Notes: generated by a model from the letters alone, not told the origin. A stretch of DNA of 64,000 nt from Mycobacterium sp. Aquia_216 (GCF_026723865.1 NZ_CP113529.1:682001-746000); one strand, 5' to 3'; numbered from the stretch's first letter, positions 26,713 through 35,767 are shown. Numbers and translations: made by a program.

Positions 26713-27348
26713 ATGTCATCCGACAGCATCACCCGCAACGGGTTAACACGCCGCGAGGAGTTGCTGGCGGTTGCCACCAAGCTGTTCGCCGCCCGCGGCT
26801 ACCACGGCACCCGGATGGACGACGTCGCCGACGTGATCGGCCTGAACAAGGCCACCGTCTACCACTACTACGCCAGCAAATCGCTGATCCTGTTCGACAT
26901 CTACCGGCAGGCCGCCGAGGGCACGCTGGCCGCCGTGCACGACGATCCCTCCTGGACGGCACGCGAAGCGCTTTACCAATACACCATTCGGCTGCTCACC
27001 GGCATCGCCAACGATCCCGAACGGGCCGCGGTGTATTTCCAGGAGCAGCCTTACATCACCGAGTGGTTCACCGAGGACCAGGTCGCCGAGGTCCGCGAGA
27101 AGGAGGCTCAGGTCTACCACCATGTGCACGGCCTGATCGACCGCGGGATTGCCAGTGGCGAGTTCTACCAGTGCGACTCCCACGTGCTGGCGCTGGGCTA
27201 CATCGGGATGACGCTGGGCAGCTACCGGTGGCTGCGGCCCAGCGGGCGGCGCAGCGCCAAGGAAATCGCGGGCGAGTTCAGCACCGCGCTGCTGCGGGGA
27301 CTGATCCGTGACGAGGCGATCCGCACGGAATCCCCGCTCGGGCCGTAG
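26713..27348 (+). CDS. TetR-family regulator (Rv0158-like)
   Basis: 211 residues. The helix-turn-helix TRMDDVADVIGLNKATVYHYYASKSLIL and the segment ERAAVYFQEQPYITEWFTEDQVAEVREKE are nearly the same as Rv0158 as I remember it. The high conservation of the ligand domain suggests a conserved inducer, perhaps an acyl-CoA as in other mycobacterial TetR proteins of this type. ATG 26713 is chosen. It is divergent from the microprotein genes. Confidence 0.88.
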   Translation: MSSDSITRNGLTRREELLAVATKLFAARGYHGTRMDDVADVIGLNKATVYHYYASKSLILFDIYRQAAEGTLAAVHDDPSWTAREALYQYTIRLLTGIANDPERAAVYFQEQPYITEWFTEDQVAEVREKEAQVYHHVHGLIDRGIASGEFYQCDSHVLALGYIGMTLGSYRWLRPSGRRSAKEIAGEFSTALLRGLIRDEAIRTESPLGP

Positions 27349-27427
27349 CCCGTCGAGTAGAACTACTCAGCCTCAACGCGTAGAACTGCACGGGACTCGG
27401 GGCCTGCCGCTCGGCGATGCTTTCGCC

Positions 27428-28729
27428 ATGACAACTTCTTTGGGCATTCCCAGCCCCACCGAGCTGGCGGCACGCACGCCGGCCGACCGCGACCGCGCCC
27501 TCGACGTCATTCGCATCGTGTCCCTGATCGGCGTCGTGGCGGGCCACACCGTGATGGCGATCAGCGTCATTCGCAACCACGTGCTCATCTGGGACAACCT
27601 GCTCACCACCTCGGTGGTGTTTCAGGCTCTCACCTGGATTCTGCAGATCATGCCGTTGTTCTTCTTCGCGGGTGCCGCGGCGAGCCTGTCGTCCTGGCGG
27701 CCCGGCACCAACTGGGGCGGCTGGCTGATGAAACGCTGCACCAGGCTGTTCCGCCCGGTGTTCTACTACCTCGGTTTCTGGGCGGTCGCGCTCACCGTGC
27801 TGTATCCGGTTCTGCCCCAACATATCTACGAGCCGGTCGCCGGCGTCAGCATCCAGCTGCTGTGGTTCCTGGGTGCCTACGTGCTGGTGTTGGCCGCGAT
27901 GCCGGCATTAGCCCGGATCACCACTGCGACCCGCTTCGCCACCGGCGTCGGCGCGGTCTACGGGGCCATCGCCGTGACCGACGCCATCCGGCTGCACTGG
28001 CCGGCCGCATCCGCGCTGGGCTATCTGAACCTCGGGGTCTGGCTCATCCCCGCCATGTTCGGTGTCGCTTACCGGCGCGGGCTGCTCAGCGGGCACGGCG
28101 TACTGGCCACGGCGGCGGCCGTCCTCGCGGTCAACGTCGCACTGGTGTGCTGGGGGCCCTATGAAATCAGCATGGTCGGCACCGGTGACCACCGTCTTTC
28201 CAACACCAGCCCGCCGTCGTTGCTGCTCGCCGGGCACGCAATCATCTTGAGCGCCATGGCAATCGCGGCAATGCCCGCGATCACCCGATGGGCAGAGCGC
28301 CCGCGCGTGTGGTGGTGGACTACGGTCGGCAACTCCGGAGCGATGACGCTGTACCTGTGGCATATGCCCGCCCTGCTCGGCATGCACCTGCTCTTCGACT
28401 ACCTCGGCCACCCCCGCTACCCCGGACAGCCGGATTTCTTCGCCATCGGCGCGATGCAGCTGCTGCTGATGGTCGCCGCGGTGGCAGTGCTGTTCGTGGT
28501 ACTGCGGCCCCTGGAGAACAATCCGCTGTCCGGCTGGGACGGTGCTCCGGCAATCACCTCGATCGGACGGGGTGTGGCGGCGGGCCTGCTGCTGTGCGTT
28601 GCCGGGGTGGCAACGCTGGCCGCGATCAAATGGGGCCTCAAAGACAACGGGCTCGTCTGCGTCGCAACGATGGTGGCCGCCCTGGTGAGTGCCCGCGCGC
28701 TGGCCGCGGCCGGCCGGGATCGGTCATGA
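27428..28729 (+). CDS. Membrane acyltransferase (acyltransferase-3 family)
   Basis: 433 residues with about 10 membrane helices. The N-terminal RALDVIRIVSLIGVVAGH has the conserved Arg and His of the acyltransferase-3 (OafA/YrhL) group, and FFFAGAAASLSSW follows. These proteins O-acylate sugars or lipids at the membrane from acyl-CoA. ATG 27428 follows the last TetR by 79 bases; the frame is open further upstream. Its stop overlaps the ATG of the next small membrane gene by 4 bases. Confidence 0.8.
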   Translation: MTTSLGIPSPTELAARTPADRDRALDVIRIVSLIGVVAGHTVMAISVIRNHVLIWDNLLTTSVVFQALTWILQIMPLFFFAGAAASLSSWRPGTNWGGWLMKRCTRLFRPVFYYLGFWAVALTVLYPVLPQHIYEPVAGVSIQLLWFLGAYVLVLAAMPALARITTATRFATGVGAVYGAIAVTDAIRLHWPAASALGYLNLGVWLIPAMFGVAYRRGLLSGHGVLATAAAVLAVNVALVCWGPYEISMVGTGDHRLSNTSPPSLLLAGHAIILSAMAIAAMPAITRWAERPRVWWWTTVGNSGAMTLYLWHMPALLGMHLLFDYLGHPRYPGQPDFFAIGAMQLLLMVAAVAVLFVVLRPLENNPLSGWDGAPAITSIGRGVAAGLLLCVAGVATLAAIKWGLKDNGLVCVATMVAALVSARALAAAGRDRS

Positions 28730-29208
28730 AATCCCTCCGGCAGTCGCCCGCATCCATCGCGCTCGCGCTGCTAAGCCTCGTCGGTTCCGCGGCGAACGGG
28801 CTGGGCTTTGTCGCCTGTGGCCTTGAGTTGACGAAAATGGTTCGCGGTCTTGGCTTTTTAGCACCCCTATTGTTGGTGGGGCCGTTGGGGATTGGTCTCC
28901 TTGCGGTGGGATTGTTGGAGGCCGCAGCGGCGGTGGGACTGTGCAGCGGCGCGCTCGTGCTGCTGTGCGGCCGCCGCGCCGGCATCTGGGTCACCATGGT
29001 GGCATGCGGGCCGGCTTTACTGGCTGGTCTGCTGGTGGTGACTCGGCTCGTCGCCGCGCCGCTGATATTCGGCAAGGAAATGGCCGGACTTGCCACCCAG
29101 CCGGTGGGCTGGGCCATCTTGGTGTGCAGCCTCGTCACAGCAATATCGACTGTGGCGCTGGCATTTTCACCCCTGTCGCGACAGCCATGGCCGGTTCATG
29201 CGGGTTAA
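28726..29208 (+). CDS. Small integral membrane protein
   Basis: 160 residues with four predicted membrane helices (about 10-30, 43-65, 66-85 and 85-110, with another near 130-150). It has no recognised domain. ATG 28726 overlaps the TGA of the acyltransferase gene (ATGA), so it is translated with it and may be a partner or accessory subunit. It converges on the response regulator gene, overlapping it by 4 bases. Confidence 0.65.
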   Translation: MKSLRQSPASIALALLSLVGSAANGLGFVACGLELTKMVRGLGFLAPLLLVGPLGIGLLAVGLLEAAAAVGLCSGALVLLCGRRAGIWVTMVACGPALLAGLLVVTRLVAAPLIFGKEMAGLATQPVGWAILVCSLVTAISTVALAFSPLSRQPWPVHAG

Positions 29209-29867
29209 GGTTCGCCGTCCAGGCCGTGCTCGATCGCGTAGCGGGTCAGCTCCACGCGGTTGGCGACTTGCAGCTTTCGGAAGGTGGCTTGGATGTGATT
29301 TTCGACGGTGCGGTGGCTCAACGACAGTCGTTCGGCAATCTGCTTGGCCGAGAGGCCCTTTGCGACGTGCCGCAACACCTCGGTCTCGCGCTCGGTCAAG
29401 CTGGGGCCGGCCGGTCCGGAGTCCTTGCTCTGGGCGATGCGGCGGTATTCGCCGAGCACCAGTCCCGCCAGGCTCGGGGTGAACACGGCCCGACCGGCTG
29501 CGGTGGCCGCCACGGCTTGAGCCAGTTCGGCTTTCGAGGCGCTCTTGACCAGGTAACCGGTGGCCCCGGCCTTGACGGCCTCCAGCACATCGTCGCGCTC
29601 GTCGGAAGCAGACAGCACCAACACCCGCGATGTCGGTGACACCGCCAGCACCTCGGCCGTCGCCTGCGCGCCGTCGCCGTCGGCCAGGTTCATGTCCATC
29701 AGCACCACGTCCGGCTTGACCACGGCCGCCCGGCGCCGTGCGGCGGCCACACCGTCGGCCGTGGCGACCACGTTGAACCCGTCCTCGGCGAGGTCACGGG
29801 ACACCGCGTCGCGCCAGATCGGATGATCGTCCACCACCATCACCGTCGTTGCGGTGTCGTCGGTCAT
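29205..29867 (-). CDS. NarL/LuxR-type response regulator
   Basis: 220 residues. Receiver domain 8-125 with Asp13/Asp14, phospho-acceptor Asp58 (VVLMDMNL), the Ser/Thr switch in VLSAS and Lys108 (YLVKSA). The DNA-binding domain has LTERETEVLRHVAKGLSAKQIAERLSLSHRTVENHI near residues 152-190. The ATG overlaps the stop codon of the sensor kinase gene (ATGA), so they are coupled. It should activate or repress genes when phosphorylated by that kinase. Confidence 0.9.
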   Translation of the reverse strand: MTDDTATTVMVVDDHPIWRDAVSRDLAEDGFNVVATADGVAAARRRAAVVKPDVVLMDMNLADGDGAQATAEVLAVSPTSRVLVLSASDERDDVLEAVKAGATGYLVKSASKAELAQAVAATAAGRAVFTPSLAGLVLGEYRRIAQSKDSGPAGPSLTERETEVLRHVAKGLSAKQIAERLSLSHRTVENHIQATFRKLQVANRVELTRYAIEHGLDGEP

Positions 29868-31006
29868 TTCGACCCCCCGTCGCGCGGCACGCACAGCTCC
29901 CACTCGGTTCCTTCGCCTGGGACGCTGCGTAAGTGGGCGGTGCCGCCGAGTGATGTCAGCCGTCCCACAATCGATTTCGAGACCCCCAGGCGTCCCTGCC
30001 GGGCGGCTTCCGCCAGTCGGCCATCGACGATGCCCACACCATCGTCGCGCACGCTGACCATGACCGAATCGCCCAGATCTTCCAGGAGTACGAACGCGTG
30101 GGCTTGGGGCCCCGCGTGCGCCCGCGCGTTATCCAGGGCATTACCCACCGCGGCATCAAGCTCGGCGGCGACCCGGCGCGCCACGGCCACCGGAGTGCCC
30201 GGCAAGCTCACCGATACGCGGTCGGCCTCCCGGCGGCGTAGCAGCGTGCGGAGGTCCATCGTCGTGCGGTCCCCGTACTCGTCGATACCGGTGGAGGTGA
30301 CCCATCGTCGCAGCGCCCGTTCCTGTTCGCTCGCGAGGTCAGCCAATTCGGCTGTGGGACCACCGATTTCGTGGCCACGCTTGGCGACCAGCGCCAGGAC
30401 CTGGATGGCACCGTCGTGCACCTCACGAGACAGCCGCTCTCGTTCTTGAACCGCGGCGGACAGTTGGGCGGCGCGTTGCAAGTCGTCGTGGGCGCGTCGC
30501 GCGGTTTGGGCGGCCATGCCTATCGCCACGCCGATCGCCAGCTCGATGATGGCGGTGGCGTTGTGTCCGAGGTTGAGGGCGAAATAGTTCTTCACCGCGA
30601 AATTGGTAGCCATCACTGCCAGGCCGGCCAGCATCCCGCCGACCGGGCCGAACTGGATGGCCGCCGAGATCGTGGGGTTGGTGGCCCATAACGTCGTCGG
30701 CCAGGTTTGATTGTCGGCGGCCCAATGCTCGGTAGTGACCATCTTGTTGGACCACATGAGCAGGACGACGATCACGATTTCGGCGATCACCCACACCGGC
30801 TTTCGGCCGAACCCGCGCAAGTAGGCGATCGCGCAGGCCGCGCTGCAGCCGATCAACACCGCGAACAGCACCCAGCCCAGCGCGGGCCGGCGCAGATCCG
30901 GGTTGATCGCGATCTGGAAGCCAGCCGCGTAAACGCAACTCAGCAGCCGAAACACCTGCGCCGCGCGCCACAGCGGCGCGGTCGGATCGGGATTCGGGCG
31001 CGTCAT
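29864..31006 (-). CDS. Sensor histidine kinase (HisKA_3 type)
   Basis: 380 residues. Five or six N-terminal membrane helices (about 20-165) form the sensing part, then the dimerisation segment ERERLSREVHDGAIQV with phospho-His197, and the ATPase domain with the N-box ALDNARAHAG, the G1 box DDGVGI and a last GEGTEWEL. This is the NarX/DesK-like class that pairs with NarL-type regulators, here the gene directly downstream. ATG 31006 (MTRPNPDP) is preferred to 31051. The signal is unknown. Confidence 0.88.
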   Translation of the reverse strand: MTRPNPDPTAPLWRAAQVFRLLSCVYAAGFQIAINPDLRRPALGWVLFAVLIGCSAACAIAYLRGFGRKPVWVIAEIVIVVLLMWSNKMVTTEHWAADNQTWPTTLWATNPTISAAIQFGPVGGMLAGLAVMATNFAVKNYFALNLGHNATAIIELAIGVAIGMAAQTARRAHDDLQRAAQLSAAVQERERLSREVHDGAIQVLALVAKRGHEIGGPTAELADLASEQERALRRWVTSTGIDEYGDRTTMDLRTLLRRREADRVSVSLPGTPVAVARRVAAELDAAVGNALDNARAHAGPQAHAFVLLEDLGDSVMVSVRDDGVGIVDGRLAEAARQGRLGVSKSIVGRLTSLGGTAHLRSVPGEGTEWELCVPRDGGSK

Positions 31007-31054
31007 CGCGCCCAGCATAAGTCCGCGACCCACCGACGCGGGCTCTGCCAAGGA

Positions 31055-31345
31055 TCAGGTCGCGGTGGTGAACGGGTTGTGTTCGGCGATCAGCTTCTCG
31101 ATGCGTGCCTCATCCAGGCGCACGCGCACGGTCGTGGCCTCTTGCTGATCGCGGATCACCTTCGCCAGGGTGAACGCGCTGGAGACCAGGAACAACACTG
31201 TGATGCCGAGGAACAGCCGCTGCCACGAGTCGAGGGGAAGGTAGAAGATCCCACCGAGCGCGCTGACGAAACTGACCCCGAACGCGACGGCGGCCTGAAT
31301 GAAAAAGGCGGCGGTGTTCTTCGACATGCCATTGGGAATTTCCAT
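31055..31345 (-). CDS. YiaA/YiaB-like small membrane protein
   Basis: 96 residues from ATG 31345. Two membrane helices (about 10-34 and 40-60) with the YiaA/B pattern AFFIQAAVAFGVSF and YLPLDSWQRLFLG, then a charged C-terminal helix (KVIRDQQEATTVRVRLDEARIEKLIAE). Function unknown; small inner-membrane protein, perhaps stress-related. It lies 48 bases upstream of the sensor kinase gene and may share its transcript. Confidence 0.75.
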   Translation of the reverse strand: MEIPNGMSKNTAAFFIQAAVAFGVSFVSALGGIFYLPLDSWQRLFLGITVLFLVSSAFTLAKVIRDQQEATTVRVRLDEARIEKLIAEHNPFTTAT

Positions 31346-31390
31346 GTGCTCCAGCATGCGAAAGCAGCTGGTGCGCCGGACAGGGTAGGA

Positions 31391-32284
31391 CTACTCAGAT
31401 TTCAGATGCTTGTCGAGGAAGGCGAGCTGGTCGGCGATCACCCGCTCGAAGCCGTCGTCGACATAGATCGCGAAATGCCCCTCGGGATAGGTCCGCACCT
31501 CACCGCGGGGAGCGTTGGCGGCGTGGCGCAGGGTGGCGTCCGCGGGGGCCAGCGAGTCGTGTTCGCACACGCAGAACAGGATCGGGCAGGAGATCTTCGC
31601 GGTGAGCAGGCCGGGCCGGTAGGTGAAGACCTTCGTCGTGATCCGAGCGGCGATCTCGTTGCGCAGCTCGACGCCGTCGGGAACCAGCCGCAAGTAGCCC
31701 GTGTAGGCGTCGGGCGTGTTCATCAGCGCGACGTCCCCGGGCTTGCCCGCGGTGGCGATCATCACCGGGGACGTGCCCCGCCGGGCGGCGACGACGTCGC
31801 GAATCGCCCGCGCGGCGATGCGTGCGGTGGCCAACGGGTGGGAGATCGTGCGCGCCGACGCGATGCCGTCGGTAAACGGACATTGCGCGACGACGGCCGC
31901 GATACCCGGCAGGCGGGCCGCCGTGGTGATGACATGCCCGCCCGCAAAAGACGTGCCCCACAGTGCGATTCGATCATGGTCGATGCCGTCGAGGGTGCGG
32001 GCGTGGGCGACGGCGGCGGCCCAGTCGGCGAGCTGCATGTCGATGTCCAGGACTTGGCGCGGCTGGCCCTCGCTGTCGCCGAAGTTGCGGTAGTCGAAGA
32101 CCAGGCAGGCGTAGCCGGCCGCGCTGAATCGCTCGGCGTAGGCATCGAGCCGCATGGTGCGCACCGCCCCTAAACCATGCGCCATCACCAACAACGGCGT
32201 GGGCGCATCGCTGGCGGGTCGGTACAGCCAGGCACTGATCCGGTCGTCGCCGGAGATGAATTGCACATCGTCGCGGTGTGTCAT
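31391..32284 (-). CDS. Alpha/beta-hydrolase (esterase/peptidase S15-like)
   Basis: 297 residues. Nucleophile Ser112 in WGTSFAGGH, the acid in CEHDSLAP and the His in YPEGHFAIY make a full triad; AHGLGAVRTMRLDAYAERF is typical of the dienelactone-hydrolase/X-Pro peptidase-like esterases. Probably hydrolyses small esters; substrate unknown. It stands alone on the minus strand, divergent from the oxidoreductase gene at 32395. Confidence 0.8.
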   Translation of the reverse strand: MTHRDDVQFISGDDRISAWLYRPASDAPTPLLVMAHGLGAVRTMRLDAYAERFSAAGYACLVFDYRNFGDSEGQPRQVLDIDMQLADWAAAVAHARTLDGIDHDRIALWGTSFAGGHVITTAARLPGIAAVVAQCPFTDGIASARTISHPLATARIAARAIRDVVAARRGTSPVMIATAGKPGDVALMNTPDAYTGYLRLVPDGVELRNEIAARITTKVFTYRPGLLTAKISCPILFCVCEHDSLAPADATLRHAANAPRGEVRTYPEGHFAIYVDDGFERVIADQLAFLDKHLKSE

Positions 32285-32347
32285 CGGCGTTCCATTCTCC
32301 CTGGCCGGAGTTAAGTCCGGCCCTGTAGGCGCCCCGGAAGTTGTGGA

Positions 32348-32368
32348 CTAGTGTCTAGAAAAGTTTTC
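32348..32368. promoter_or_regulatory. CTAG repeat and small palindrome before oxidoreductase gene
   Basis: CTAG-TGT-CTAG (32348-32358) runs directly into the palindrome GAAAAGTTTTC (32358-32368), 26 bases upstream of the start codon at 32395. CTAG is rare in high-GC DNA, so two copies 3 bases apart stand out. Probably promoter or operator sequence for this gene. Confidence 0.35.
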
Positions 32369-32394
32369 CTGGTTTCAAGGGACGGAGACTGAAG

Positions 32395-33495
32395 ATGGCG
32401 ATCCGCGTCGCGCACGTCGGTACCGGAAATGTCGGAGGCCTGGCCCTGGCCGAACTGATCGCGAATCCGCAGTTCGAACTGACGGGCGTCTGCGTGTCTA
32501 CACCGGAGAAGGTGGGCCGCGACGCCGGGGAATTGTGCGGAGTCGGCCTGGACGCTCCCACCGTCACGGGCATCGCGGCGGTCAACGACCTGGACGCCAT
32601 CCTGGCGGCCAAGCCCGAGTGCGTCGTGTACTGCGCGATGGGCGACACCCGGCTGCCCGAGGCGATGGGCGACGTGATGCGCATCCTGGCCGCCGGCATC
32701 AACGTCGTCGGCTCGTCACCGGGGCTACTGCAATACCCGTGGGGAGTCATGCCTGACAAGTACATCGCGCGCGTGGAAGATGCTGCTAAGCAAGGCAATT
32801 CGAGTATCTTCATCAGCGGCGTCGATCCGGGATTCGCCAACGACCTGATCCCGTTCGCGCTCGCCGGGACGTGTCAGCGCATCGAACAGGTGCGCTGCAT
32901 GGAGATTCACGATTACGCCAGTTACGACGGCGAAGAAGTCATGAACTACATGGGGTTCGCTCGGCCCATGGACGAAATCCCCATGCTGCTGCAGCCGGGC
33001 ATCCTTTCCATCGCGTGGGGTACCGCGATCCGTCAGCTGGCGGCCGGCCTCGGCATCGAGGTCGACGAGATCACCGAGTCCTACCAGCGCGAACCGGCGC
33101 CGGAGGATTTCGACATCGCGATCGGCCACGTGGCCAAGGGCACGCTGGCCGTGCTGCAGTTCGAGATCCGCGGCATGGTCAAGGGCCACCCTGCCGTCGT
33201 CATCGAGCATGTCACGAGATTGCGGCCCGACCTGCGGCCGGACCTGCCCCAGCCCGCCTCCGGCGACGGTTCGTACCGCGTCGAGATCACCGGCGAGCCG
33301 TCGTATGCGGTCGACATCGTTCCGAGCAGCCGCAAGGGCGACCACAACCACGCCGCGATTGCCGGCGCCGCGGGCCGCGTCGTCAACGCGATCCCGGCGG
33401 TGATCGCGGCGCCCCCGGGCATCCGGACCACACTCGATTTGCCGCTGGTAACCGGCAAAGGCCTTTACGCACCAAGCACTTTGGTGACCACTTAA
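32395..33495 (+). CDS. NAD(P)-dependent oxidoreductase, DapB N-terminal-like
   Basis: 366 residues. The N-terminal Rossmann fold HVGTGNVGGLALAEL with GINVVGSSPGLLQYP resembles dihydrodipicolinate reductase and related amino-acid dehydrogenases; the C-terminal part is specific to an actinobacterial family with many copies in mycobacteria. Reaction unknown, likely reduction of a carbonyl or imine. ATG 32395 follows GGAGACTG. The SDR gene follows after 19 bases with its own strong ribosome site, so they form an operon. Confidence 0.75.
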   Translation: MAIRVAHVGTGNVGGLALAELIANPQFELTGVCVSTPEKVGRDAGELCGVGLDAPTVTGIAAVNDLDAILAAKPECVVYCAMGDTRLPEAMGDVMRILAAGINVVGSSPGLLQYPWGVMPDKYIARVEDAAKQGNSSIFISGVDPGFANDLIPFALAGTCQRIEQVRCMEIHDYASYDGEEVMNYMGFARPMDEIPMLLQPGILSIAWGTAIRQLAAGLGIEVDEITESYQREPAPEDFDIAIGHVAKGTLAVLQFEIRGMVKGHPAVVIEHVTRLRPDLRPDLPQPASGDGSYRVEITGEPSYAVDIVPSSRKGDHNHAAIAGAAGRVVNAIPAVIAAPPGIRTTLDLPLVTGKGLYAPSTLVTT

Positions 33496-33514
33496 ATCGA
33501 AAGGAGACCCTAGC

Positions 33515-34264
33515 GTGGGTCAGGTAGGACGCGTAGCGGGCAAAGTTGCACTCATCAGTGGCGGTGCCGGCGGGATGGGCGCCGAAGACGCGCGCCTGCT
33601 CGTCGAGGAGGGCGCCAAGGTGGTGATCGGCGACATCCTGGACGACCAGGGCAAGGCGCTGGCCGACGAGATCGGTGACGCCGCACGCTATGTGCACCTC
33701 GACGTCACGCAGCCCGACCAGTGGGACGCGGCGGTCGCGACCGCGGTGGGCGAATTCGGCAAGCTCAACGTGCTGGTCAACAACGCCGGGACGGTCGCGC
33801 TCGGTCCACTCCGGAGCTTTGATCTGACCAAGTGGCAGAAGGTCATTGACGTCAACCTGACCGGAACGTTCCTGGGTATGCGGGTGGCCGTCGACCCGAT
33901 GATCGCGGCCGGCGGCGGCTCGATTATCAACGTGTCGTCGATCGAGGGTCTGCGTGGTGCACCCATGGTGCACCCGTACGTCGCGTCCAAGTGGGGCGTA
34001 CGCGGCCTGGCCAAGTCGGCGGCCCTGGAGCTGGCGCCGCACAACATCCGGGTCAACTCCGTGCACCCCGGCTTCATCCGCACCCCGATGACCAAGCACC
34101 TGCCCGAGGACATGGTGACCATCCCGCTGGGCCGGCCCGGCGAAGTGCGCGAGGTCGCGACGTTCGTGCTGTTCCTGGCCAGCGACGAGTCGTCCTATTC
34201 CACCGGCAGCGAGTTCATCATGGACGGCGGGCTGATCACCGACGTGAACCACAAGGACTTCTAG
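33515..34264 (+). CDS. SDR, hydroxysteroid dehydrogenase-like (FabG3-like)
   Basis: 249 residues. SGGAGGMGAEDARLLVEEGAKVVIGDILD gives the NAD(H) loop, NNAG follows, and the catalytic Ser and Tyr-x-x-x-Lys are in NVSSIEG and YVASK. The DILDDQGKALADE, RYVHLDVTQPDQW and SDESSYSTGSEF segments are close to M. tuberculosis Rv2002 (FabG3, reported as a 20-beta-hydroxysteroid dehydrogenase), so a steroid or similar alcohol is a fair guess. Start GTG 33515 is decided by AAAGGAGACC. Confidence 0.85.
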   Translation: MGQVGRVAGKVALISGGAGGMGAEDARLLVEEGAKVVIGDILDDQGKALADEIGDAARYVHLDVTQPDQWDAAVATAVGEFGKLNVLVNNAGTVALGPLRSFDLTKWQKVIDVNLTGTFLGMRVAVDPMIAAGGGSIINVSSIEGLRGAPMVHPYVASKWGVRGLAKSAALELAPHNIRVNSVHPGFIRTPMTKHLPEDMVTIPLGRPGEVREVATFVLFLASDESSYSTGSEFIMDGGLITDVNHKDF

Positions 34265-34295
34265 GGGCGGTTGGCCGGTGGGGCTTTTGGCCGGC

Positions 34296-34355
34296 GCCGA
34301 GCGTACCGCCACGGCGAAAATCTCTACTCAGTTTGGCCGTGGCGTTACGCTCGGC
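34296..34355. repeat. Long inverted repeat (two 20-base arms, 20-base loop)
   Basis: GCCGAGCGTACCGCCACGGC (34296-34315) and GCCGTGGCGTTACGCTCGGC (34336-34355) are complementary at 19 of 20 positions around a 20-base loop. It lies 31 bases after the SDR stop and 71 bases before the FAD oxidoreductase start. No T-run follows, so a classical terminator is uncertain; it may be a terminator, an RNA-stabilising hairpin or a dispersed palindromic element. Confidence 0.8.
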
Positions 34356-34426
34356 AAAGCCAACAACCCGAGACCGGGAGTCTGGGGCTGGACTGGCTCA
34401 GTATCGTGGGTGCTATAACCGCGAAC

Positions 34427-35767
34427 ATGTTGCGTAGCCTGCAGAATGTCGTCGGATCCAATCACGTCATCACCGATCCCGACGTGCTGTCCGGGCGCAG
34501 CGTCGACCACACCGGCCGGTACCGAGGCCGCGCTAGTGCGCTGGTGCGTCCGGGCTCGGCCGAGCAGGTCGCCGAGGTGTTGCGGTTGTGCCGTGACGCC
34601 GGAGCCCATGTCACCGTGCAGGGCGGCCGCACCTCGCTGGTGGCGGGTACTGTCCCCGAGCACGACGACGTGCTGCTCTCCACCGAACGGCTCTGTGCGC
34701 TAAGCGATGTCGACACCGTCGAGCGCCGTATCGCGGTTGGCGCCGGAGCCACGCTGGCCGCGGTGCAGCACGCCGCGACGGCAGCGGGCCTGGTGTTCGG
34801 TGTGGACTTGGCCGCCCGCGACACCGCGACGGTCGGCGGCATGGCCTCGACCAATGCCGGCGGGCTGCGCACGGTCCGCTACGGCAACATGGGTGAGCAA
34901 GTCGTCGGCCTGGACGTGGCGCTACCCGACGGGTCGCTGATGCACCGGCACAGTCTGGTGCGCAGCGACAACACCGGATACGACCTGCCGGCGCTGTTCG
35001 TCGGCGCCGAGGGCACTCTCGGTGTCATCACCGCGCTGGATCTGCGGCTGCACCCCACACCGTCACATCGGGTGACCGCGGTGTGCGGCTTCGCCGATCT
35101 CGAGGCGCTGATCGACACCGGGCGGGCGTTCCGGGATGTGGACGGGATCGCCGCACTGGAGTTGATCGACGGTCGGGCCGGTGCGCTGACCGCCGAGCAT
35201 CTCGGGGTCGGCCCCCCGGTCGAGGCGGACTGGCTGCTGCTGGTGGAGCTGGCCGCCGATCACGATCAGACCGATCGACTCGCCGACCTGCTCGCCGACG
35301 TGCCGATGTCCGCCGAGCCCGCCGTGGGTGTGGATGTTGCTGCCCAGCAACGACTATGGCGTGTTCGCGAATCGCTGGCCGAGGTCCTCGGCGTCTACGG
35401 ACCGCCGCTGAAGTTCGACGTGTCGCTACCGTTGGCGGCGATCGCCCGGTTCGCCGCGGATGCGGTCACGTTGATTCGCGAGCGGGTCAGCGACGCCGTA
35501 CCCGTGCTGTTCGGCCACGTCGGTGAGGGCAACCTGCACCTCAACGTGCTGCGCGTGCCGCTCGAACAGGAGGCGGCGTTGTACGGGCCGATGATGGACT
35601 TGATCGCGCAGTGCGGGGGTAACGTCAGCTCCGAGCACGGTGTCGGCAGCCGCAAGCGCGCCTACCTCGAAATGTCAAGGGAAGCAACCGATCTTGCTGC
35701 AATGCGAACCGTCAAGGCGGCGCTGGACCCGACCGGATACCTCAACGCGGCGGTGCTGTTCGACTAA
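34427..35767 (+). CDS. FAD-binding oxidoreductase, GlcD/D-lactate dehydrogenase-like (Rv0161-like)
   Basis: 446 residues. PCMH-type FAD domain with VTVQGGRTSLVAG and TVGGMASTNAGGLRTVRYGNMGEQV, then the FAD-linked oxidase C-terminal domain with LFGHVGEGNLHLNVL and SSEHGVGSRKRAYLEM. It should oxidise a 2-hydroxy acid (D-lactate, glycolate or D-2-hydroxyglutarate class). ATG 34427 is chosen because similarity starts at MLRSLQNVVG; the frame is open into the inverted repeat upstream. Sequence and order suggest Rv0161; the two PE genes recalled before it in M. tuberculosis are absent here. Confidence 0.85.
   Translation: MLRSLQNVVGSNHVITDPDVLSGRSVDHTGRYRGRASALVRPGSAEQVAEVLRLCRDAGAHVTVQGGRTSLVAGTVPEHDDVLLSTERLCALSDVDTVERRIAVGAGATLAAVQHAATAAGLVFGVDLAARDTATVGGMASTNAGGLRTVRYGNMGEQVVGLDVALPDGSLMHRHSLVRSDNTGYDLPALFVGAEGTLGVITALDLRLHPTPSHRVTAVCGFADLEALIDTGRAFRDVDGIAALELIDGRAGALTAEHLGVGPPVEADWLLLVELAADHDQTDRLADLLADVPMSAEPAVGVDVAAQQRLWRVRESLAEVLGVYGPPLKFDVSLPLAAIARFAADAVTLIRERVSDAVPVLFGHVGEGNLHLNVLRVPLEQEAALYGPMMDLIAQCGGNVSSEHGVGSRKRAYLEMSREATDLAAMRTVKAALDPTGYLNAAVLFD

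Noticed and set aside
30707..32173. 488-codon plus-strand frame
   Set aside because: Opposite to the esterase and YiaA/B-like genes and part of the kinase gene; composition is that of a shadow frame.
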